Shown: positions 18,883 through 24,996 of the stretch, in pieces
How the letters are laid out: each line of letters opens with the position of its first letter
Numbering within the stretch: the first letter of the stretch is position 1
DNA from: Gnetum montanum
Taxonomy: Eukaryota > Streptophyta > Gnetopsida > Gnetales > Gnetaceae
Direction of reading: 5' to 3'
Length of the DNA stretch: 24,996 bases
NCBI GenBank assembly: GCA_015680685.1
Contig: MNCI01000614.1
Coordinates: forward strand, 471,950 to 496,945
The notes under the pieces: generated by a model
What the model was told of the DNA's origin: nothing
The model's input: the letters and a program-made list of their open reading frames with translations, nothing else
The model's database searches: none
Made by a program: the position numbers and the translations under genes

Positions 18883-19193
18883 ATCATGTGACATATATTA
18901 GAACGCATGACAAAGTGCTACGCTATGCCAAGCATGCTACATCACAAAGCATAGCAAGGCATACAGGTGGTTGTGCGACATCAATGCACTCCACCTAATC
19001 AGACTGTTGGCACATGTCTTCAAATGCTGATGATGTAATTATGGCATAGTAGGATTGTACTTATTGTATATAATTTTGCATCACAATGGTCTTGTAGGTC
19101 CAATGGTCACAAACGACATGAGTGGTGCCAGCAAGAAAATCAAGGCCTGAGGCACGTAACATTCAAACCACCCCTTTCGCACACCCTCGGTCC

Positions 19194-19201
19194 TATAAAT
19201 A
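19194..19201 (+). promoter_or_regulatory. TATA box of E2 LTR
   Basis: TATAAATA in the context GGTCCTATAAATACCC. Element transcription should start a few tens of bases downstream. Confidence 0.75.
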
Positions 19202-19935
19202 CCCTGGAAAATAGCATGCAAAGAGGTCCACAATTTTTAAAAGTTGGCAATTTCAAAAGAGTTCGCATGTTTCTTGAAGCAGATAGCTTCCAAGTGGTGG
19301 GAACTTTGAAATTTTGAAACAAATATTTCCCCTCTCTCTAGCATTGTAATATCAAAGTCATCTATCTAACACTGTAAATAGTGAGTCTCTCTTGGCTGGC
19401 GTGAGGTCCCCATATCTATTCTACCACCTTGGTAGAACCCTGCATTGTTTGTACACGAGTCCGCATCCAAGCGCATAGCTCTTTTTTCTCGGCACACCTT
19501 GGTTACCCTCAGTATTTCTACACTCCGTCACACTATGCAGCCGATTGTATCCACCCTAACCAAGTGAGTTTGTAGCTTTGGAGTGGTGCATGTTTCTAAC
19601 TACACTTTACTTTATCTCTCATTTTTCATCTCACTTTTGCATTATTTTCTATCTTATTCTCTTTTAAGCATTACTTCATATTACTATCGCATTTTTACAG
19701 TTTCTCTCGTGCTTCATTTACCCTTAAGCATTATCTTGCATTTCGCATTATTTACGTTGCAAAAGGCTATATTGACGCCAATGTAGGTCCCTGTCTGATT
19801 GATCAGATAGTTCAGGGCACTCTGTGTCTACACACACCCAACACGGCCCTCCCGTGGATACGGGGTTCGAACTGTCGTGCCCGTTGACCCCTGATGTTCT
19901 TCCAGCCGCTGACATTTTTGGTCGCTACAGTCTTC

Positions 19936-19952
19936 TAGTGCTAGAAGGAGGG
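19936..19952 (+). promoter_or_regulatory. E2 primer-binding site, tRNA-Asn type
   Basis: TAGTGCTAGAAGGAGGG has 13 consecutive matches to the complement of the plant tRNA-Asn(GUU) 3' end. The first four bases read TAGT instead of TGGC, two transitions. It starts six bases after the LTR end. The tRNA sequence is from memory. Confidence 0.75.
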
Positions 19953-20039
19953 CCTTTTGGTGCTTTTTTCACGTGCCATGTTAGTTCTGTGAGCCTTCTG
20001 CACCATGATACACATAAGTGTAAATGTGACACCCTCCTG

Positions 20040-20850
20040 TGGTTGTTTGCTCTTTGTGTGGTATAGACCGATCACCTCGACAGCTCCTCGGGAGCCCTAC
20101 AGAACATAAGGCCTCCGATTGTCAGCTAACTAGCTTATTTTATGGTTGTCTTGCATGCGTTCTATACCTCATCTCGTGTGGTACAGATTGGTCACTTTGA
20201 CGGTCCCTCCAGGATCCCGCGAGACACAAAGCCTTCTTGATCGCTAGTTAGTTCGCCTGTCTTACGGTTTTCTTGCATGCGTTCTGGACCCCACCTCGAG
20301 TGGAACAAACCGGTTGCTTCGACGGTTCCTTAGGGATCCTACAAGACGTAAGGCCTTCTAGTTTAGCTTGCTCACCTTACAGTAGCCTCGCAAGACTTCT
20401 ACACCCAAATATGCATTAGTGTAGACTCGACACCATCTACAGTTGTTTACGCATCATACGGTGTAGATCGATCGCCCTGACGGTCCCTTCGGGACCCTGT
20501 GGGACATAAAGCCTTCTGACAACAAGTTAACTTGTCTTCCCTTTTACAGAAGTCTTGCATGCACTCTGCACCCTAGCTAGCACAGGCATAAATGTCACAC
20601 CCTTCTGCAATTGTTTGCGCCTTGTGTGGTGCAGGTCGGTCACCTCAACGGTCCCTTCAGGATCCTGCGAGACATAAAGTCTTCTTAATCGCTTGTCAAC
20701 TGAACTTGCCTTACGGTAGTCTTGCACGTGCTCTGTACCTCATCGTGCACTGGCATAAATGTGACATCCTTCATGGTTTTTTAGGCTTTGTGTGGTATAG
20801 ATCGGTCACCTCGACGGTTCCTCTGGAATCCGGCAAGACGTAAAGCCACC
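20040..20850 (+). repeat. E2 leader: six tandem units with a conserved hairpin
   Basis: The core GTGTGGTATAGATCGGTCAC followed by CTCGACGG begins at about 20056, 20176, 20298, 20457, 20624 and 20790 (steps of about 120, 122, 159, 167, 166). The longer steps contain an extra segment with GGCATAAATGTCACA or similar. Each unit ends GACATAAAGCCTTCT. Just after the core, every unit can form a short hairpin; two are perfect: GCTCC-TCG-GGAGC (20083-20095) and GGTCCC-TTC-GGGACC (20482-20496). Confidence 0.85.
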
Positions 20851-20921
20851 TTTGGTTGCTTTTTTAGCCCTTTTGTTCTTTTTGCACTTCTTGCATTTTT
20901 TGCATAATCACTTGCTTAGCA

Positions 20922-23409
20922 ATGGCTTTTACCACCACCACTATTAACACCTTCAACGCGGGGGTACCATTCATGGTTCAAGGCATGACTCATGCTAGAC
21001 AACCACTGAACCCCACGATGGAAGCACGTCAATCTCTCAGAATCCAAAACAGGGGACTTGAGGGATTAGCCCAGCAACACGAACATTATAGTTTCCTTTT
21101 CGCGAAGCCATAGGCTAATCTGCCATTGGATTTACAAGAGCTCGAGGAAAAACGTAGCTTCAAGGTCACTTATTGTAATGGGAAGGAATTCGTTCCTACC
21201 CTTAGCATTCCTTTTCTTTTAACACAAGCGTACCAAAGTCTACTGGACCAATTGATCTAATTGGCTAGACTTAGGGAGCAATCGGACACCGTGTCCAACT
21301 AGGATGACACCTTTCAAGATGGATAGGAGGAGCTCAATTCCAAATTTGATGAGGGAGGTCAAGTCAACCCCATTCTTGTCCCACCTACCTAGTCCTTTTG
21401 GTCCAACCCGCTGTCTGTCATCGCTCCCTTTGTCATCACGCCAATGCTTCAGCAACCTACCACCATAACTGCAATGGGTAGCCATGCTACATACTTGGCG
21501 TATCATCACCCTTATTCCTCAGCTACGCTCACAACAACTGTGCCACTGCAAACTATTTATCAGTGTATCCCTAAGGCATGCAACATTCCTATCATAGCAT
21601 CCCTACCCCATGTCCATACTGTACCTACTTCGCAACTGCACATAACTGCTATGCCAACTCCTACGTATGCATCTGTTCCATCCACTATGGTGGGCCCAGG
21701 CCTATCCACGTGATGGACCCCGTTCACCACTTTGTCTATTCTACAACCATTGAAAAATGTCTTATTATGTTCACCCTTAGGCTTACCCAACCCTGCAAAT
21801 GGTACATCCTGGCATGGGACCATAGTCTGTCCCGTCGGTAACCCAAACGGCCTATCTAGCGACTCAACTTGCTATTACCGCTCCGACAATGCCACCCAGT
21901 AGGTGGTGGACAATGCAAGAAGCACCTTTAGCGGGGGCGGCCCCAACGGCATCGCTGATGGGTCAACCCACCACTGCCACCATGCTGCATGTAGGAATTA
22001 CCTCTATAGTCCCTCAGCCATCTACAACGTCGCCAGGTCTGGACCAAGCGTTTCAGCTCATCCAAACCCTAACTGAGGAAATAAAATGCCTCAAAGCTGT
22101 TGGGTCCTACACGGTAGAAGTCATGGACTTTTATCAGGACAGCCCCATCAAGCCTACAATCCCTACTTTGGTATTACCACCTGGGATGTCTCTCCCACAC
22201 TTCACAAAGTACGATGGGAAAGGGGATCCCGATACCCATCTCGTCACTTTCCAGTCAGAGTCTTTGCTATTTCAACAATGGCTGGATATGATCATTCACA
22301 TCTTTGCCATGTCCCTAGTAGGGAAAGCCCTAGATTGGTGTCACATGTTTCCATGTTCATCCATTTCAACTTTGGAAGAACTCTTGACCCAATTTGTGAC
22401 ACGCTTCAAAGAGAACTTGAAGCCAGAAACCATGCCGGATCAATTGATGAGCGTGAAACAAGACCCACTAGAACCAATCCAAAAATTCATTCAACATTGG
22501 AGCACTACCCTTAACAAAATCCATGAGCTCATTGCAGAGGCTCACTTGTTAGTCATCTTTAAGGGTGCAGTGAATGACTTCATCAAGTCCAAATTGTATT
22601 ATCTTGCTCCATGCTCTCTTAGCCAAGCTTTTGCTCAGACGAAAAGCATACAAGATGCTGCCGAGGCAAGCAAAGACCCGGCCTACATCTCTTACAAGAA
22701 CAAATTTACAAAAAAGGACAAGGGTAAGGCCCCAAAAACCATAGTGGCCATTGTGGCAACTGAGGCTAAGCCCAAACCTAGCAATAGCAGAAGCAAGAAT
22801 AACAAGAAATCGGCCACACTTGGGGCTAACTCTACGCCTAAACTGGGCCAAGCATCACAACCTACCACACCTGCGCTTGAGACATCTGCATACACTAAAC
22901 CCAACTTTGAGCACAAATATTGTTCTAAATACATCCCACTACCTCTCAAACCTTCAAAACTTCTAAAGCAATTGTTGGCAGTGAGATACCTCCAATGCAA
23001 GCAGATGTCAGAGGAAGGAAACATGAGACATCAACGCTATTACGAGCTCCTTAGGAATCCATCTTTGGCCTTGCCCAATGAGCCTCCAGTTCCTAGGGGT
23101 TTCAGGCTAGATAGGTTTTGTGACTACCACCAACTATGTGGTCACACCACATATTATTGTCTGTCATTGCAGGATGACATCCAAATATTAATCGACCTAG
23201 GAAAGCTGGTGCTGGATGAAAGCAACCCAGTATGCCCTAAAAATCAATCTATGCATGTCTACATAGATCCCCTCAAAGCTAATAATGTCGATTACGTAAT
23301 CAATGCCATCAATATTGACAATGATCCCAAGCCAACCTTCCATCCATTTGTGATTCGTGTGCCTCAGCATAGTGCACCAATACCACTAGTGGTTGGTCCA
23401 AGCTCATAG
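20922..23409 (+). pseudogene. gag: E2 gag, nearly intact C-terminal half
   Basis: It starts MAFTTTTINTF in frame 3 with stops at 21111 and several near 21257-21331. A Pro/Thr-rich segment follows (21444-21713). Frame 1 is then open for 506 codons (21889-23409). The capsid-like (Retrotrans_gag) domain spans about 22186-22660: LPHFTKYDGKGDPDTHL, LLFQQW, GKALDWCHM, LEELLTQFVTRFKENL, EPIQKFIQHWS. A Lys-rich linker follows, then a knuckle CDYHQLCGHTTYYC (23119-23160; CX2HX4HX4C). A leucine-rich stretch ILIDLGKLVLDE ends the conserved part. One frameshift near 21890 and the N-terminal stops make it non-functional as read. The start is supported by alignment with E3 gag. Confidence 0.88.
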
Positions 23410-24051
23410 TCGCCCTTCATCCTAAAAGTCCCATCATGGGCATCTACCTCTGCACCACCTATTGGTGAGGTTACACAACCCCATCAGTTAACACCTCTAG
23501 CTCCATTCATCATCAGGGGGCCAACGTCTTCAAAAATCCCCATCTCATGCAACAACATTAAATAGCCTCCTCGCCCCACAAGGTGAGAAGCCCACTTGGC
23601 GGGCAAGACGTCAAAGGGAAGTACCATCGAGGGTATCTCCAAGCCTATGCCTTTGCCCCTCATATTTACACCTTTATCACCAAAGATGAAGGTCAACATG
23701 ATTACATAACCTACTTTACCTTGTCAACAAGGGTCTGAACCTAGGTCTGAGGTCGTCTCTCCTTGAGAGATTCATCTTCTAGGATGAATCAAAGAGGAGG
23801 AAAGTGTCAAACAGGCGGGCGACCAAGATTTCTTAGACGCCCTTACCTAGGTCAGGCAAGCCCTAAAGTAGAAAAATGCTACATTGAGCTTGTACAACCT
23901 AGTCATGGCATCTCTACCTCACTGAGAGGCTCTAGTTCACATGTTAACGATGATCCCAGTCGACGGGAACATGCCAACAGAAGAGGGAGCGATCCACTCA
24001 GTAATGCTTCCCTCTGTACTCGTAGAGTCTGCAACACCTTAATTAATTTTT
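23410..24051 (+). pseudogene. E2 gag-protease linker, decayed
   Basis: The gag frame continues past TAG 23407 with the motif PF[IV][IL][RK]-P repeated: HPFVIRVP, SPFILKVP, APFIIRGP. Then stops appear. Later, in another frame, SLYNLVMASL, EALVHMLTMI and PVDGNMPTEE resemble the conserved pre-protease segment of plant Ty3/gypsy elements. At least two frameshifts separate this from gag and protease. Confidence 0.65.
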
Positions 24052-24744
24052 AGTAATGACACCATTAGGGAAGAGCCCAAAGGATTTCAAGTGACTATGG
24101 TGCCTCTCTTTGTCACAATTTGGGTCAGCCAACACCGGATCTAAAGGGTACACATTGATGATGGGGCTTCCACGAACATCATTCGCTTCCCTATTGTAGA
24201 CAAGTTGGGATTGGTCAACCAGATCAAACCAACAATGACATCGTGTCTAAGGTCATTCAATGGGGCATGCGTCGTGGTGAAGGGCACGTTTCACATAAAC
24301 TTCGTAATAGGGGACTAGTTCCCCACAGACGCAAAGTTCATCATAGTCAAAGAAATGCCTGAGTCTAACTTGATATTGGGGAGATCATGGTTAGCACAAC
24401 TTAGGGCTGTCTCCTCAGCTATACACCAGGAAACCCACTTACCATACGCAGGTAGAGAGATGGTAATCCATGGTGATGAAATGGCAATGCAAGAAATCAG
24501 CAACATAGGCATGGAACAGGGTTTAGAAGTTACAACCTTCGAGGATGAAGCACCTGTTCATGCATGCATTAATCATGTGATGGGAGGATCGATCCAGCGA
24601 ACCGACCCTCAAATCGAAAACGCGTGGGTTGATTTTCACTTCCAAATGAAGGACAATGATATGAACGAGGCCCCTAGTGAAACACCTCGACCTTATGTTC
24701 CGATCAACCCAATACGGGTCAAGAAGCAGTTGCGCAAAGCGTAG
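24052..24744 (+). pseudogene. E2 retropepsin-like protease
   Basis: Frame 1: GFQVTMVPLFV, stop 24142, RVHIDDGASTNII (the active-site motif; Asp at 24157 and 24160), DKLGL, LRSFNGACVVVKG, stop 24316, FIIVKEMPESNLILGRSWL, then AVSSAIHQ and PYAGREMVIHGDE. DDGAS replaces the usual DTGA/DSGS, as is common in Tat elements. LILGRSWL is the flap-distal ILGR-type motif. The enzyme would mature the polyprotein. Two stops interrupt an otherwise well kept domain. The acidic tail ends at 24744. Confidence 0.85.
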
Positions 24745-24996
24745 CAGCCCTACGGCTTCCACCCGATTGCTATCCTTGTACATTTGTCATGTCCTTGTCT
24801 TATTAGTATGCCTCCCATTCGGCATGCTACGCTATGGCCCAAAATGGCCTAAAACTAGCATCGCTACCTTATTTCTTTGTTAATGAACTACCTCTTTTGG
24901 CATAGGCCCGAAACGATCTAAAATTAGCACTATCGCTTATTGCTTTAATTTGTAGCACAATGGCCCGAAATGGCCCAAAATTTGCACTAGCCCAAG
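24745..24996 (+). other. E2 spacer after protease
   Basis: No RT is seen. ATGGCCCAAAATGGCC, CTAAAACTAGCA, GATCTAAAATTAGCA and CCCAAAATTTGCA recur every 70-90 bp, related to repeats before E1 pol (1434) and after it (5150-5362). The position matches the protease-RT spacer, or an intron in Ogre-type elements. The window ends inside it. Confidence 0.6.

Larger units (their letters stand above)
18236..19929 (+). repeat. E2 5' LTR
   Basis: It begins TGAAACACCC directly after the interrupted RT and ends GGTCGCTACA, six bases before the primer-binding site. The reversed end (TGTAGCGACC) approximates the start, giving imperfect terminal inverted repeats. The 1694-bp length is close to E1 and E3. U3 holds three long GCTACGCTA-type hairpins. 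TATAAATA is at 19194-19201, followed by GTTGGCAATTTCAAAAGA as in E1. Confidence 0.85.
18236..24996 (+). mobile_element. E2: youngest element; LTR, leader, gag, protease
   Basis: Order: 5' LTR 18236-19929, primer-binding site 19936-19952, leader with six tandem repeats, gag 20922-23409, linker, protease about 24052-24744, spacer to the window end. The insertion interrupts the E4 RT after ATCAAC; the five bases TCAAC (18231-18235) are the candidate target-site duplication. It keeps more CpG and longer open frames than E1, E3 and E4. RT, integrase and 3' LTR are outside the window or absent. Confidence 0.88.

Noticed and set aside
19861-19895. tRNA-like GGTTCGAACTG box in the E2 LTR
   Set aside because: Only a T-loop-like word; no A box, anticodon arm or acceptor pairing nearby.
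22549-23024. Minus-strand open frames of 100 and 110 codons
   Set aside because: Shadows of E2 gag, which is open and homologous on the + strand.

Overview
The window looks like intergenic, repeat-derived DNA from a large plant nuclear genome. It is built almost entirely from decayed LTR retrotransposons of the Ty3/gypsy superfamily. The pol order RT, RNase H, a second (archaeal-type) RNase H, integrase, together with a CX2HX4HX4C gag knuckle, points to the Tat/Ogre lineage. I see no host gene, rRNA, tRNA or CRISPR array. Long LTRs (about 1.7-1.95 kb), nested insertions and heavy CpG decay fit a large plant genome such as a gymnosperm, but the species cannot be named from what I can see.

Layout. 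(1) 1-1615: AT-rich spacer with inverted repeats, a possible antisense unit and a candidate splice acceptor. (2) 1640-5108: broken + strand pol of element E1; 5109-6827 is its 3' untranslated region and about 6828-8775 its 3' LTR. (3) 8776-10098: minus-strand gag relic of element E3, cut exactly where the E1 LTR ends; then its leader, primer-binding site (10410-10426) and LTR (about 10433-12179). (4) 12180-17700: minus-oriented 3' internal DNA next to that LTR, starting with a polypurine tract and holding a possible small ORF and an array of about 20 copies of a roughly 191-bp tandem repeat. (5) 17701-18235: + strand pol (RT) fragment of an older element E4. (6) 18236-24996: the youngest element, E2, inserted in E4's RT: 5' LTR, tRNA-Asn-type primer-binding site, leader of six tandem repeats, gag with a 506-codon open frame, gag-pro linker, protease, and the start of the protease-pol spacer.

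How the pieces fit. E1 sits inside E3's gag and E2 sits inside E4's RT. The E3 LTR has a primer-binding site on one side and a polypurine tract on the other, so it joins two internal regions, as expected of a tandem or LTR-recombined copy. All three LTRs share a TATAAATA box, a leader-proximal end, and a U3 filled with short palindromes built on GCTACGCTA/TAGCGTAGC. The same palindrome theme dominates the 191-bp array. None of the elements visible here can be autonomous as it stands.

The most unusual signals are the array with its nested palindromes, the six-unit E2 leader whose hairpin is kept by compensatory changes, the PBS-LTR-PPT junction, and possible antisense units on the minus strand.
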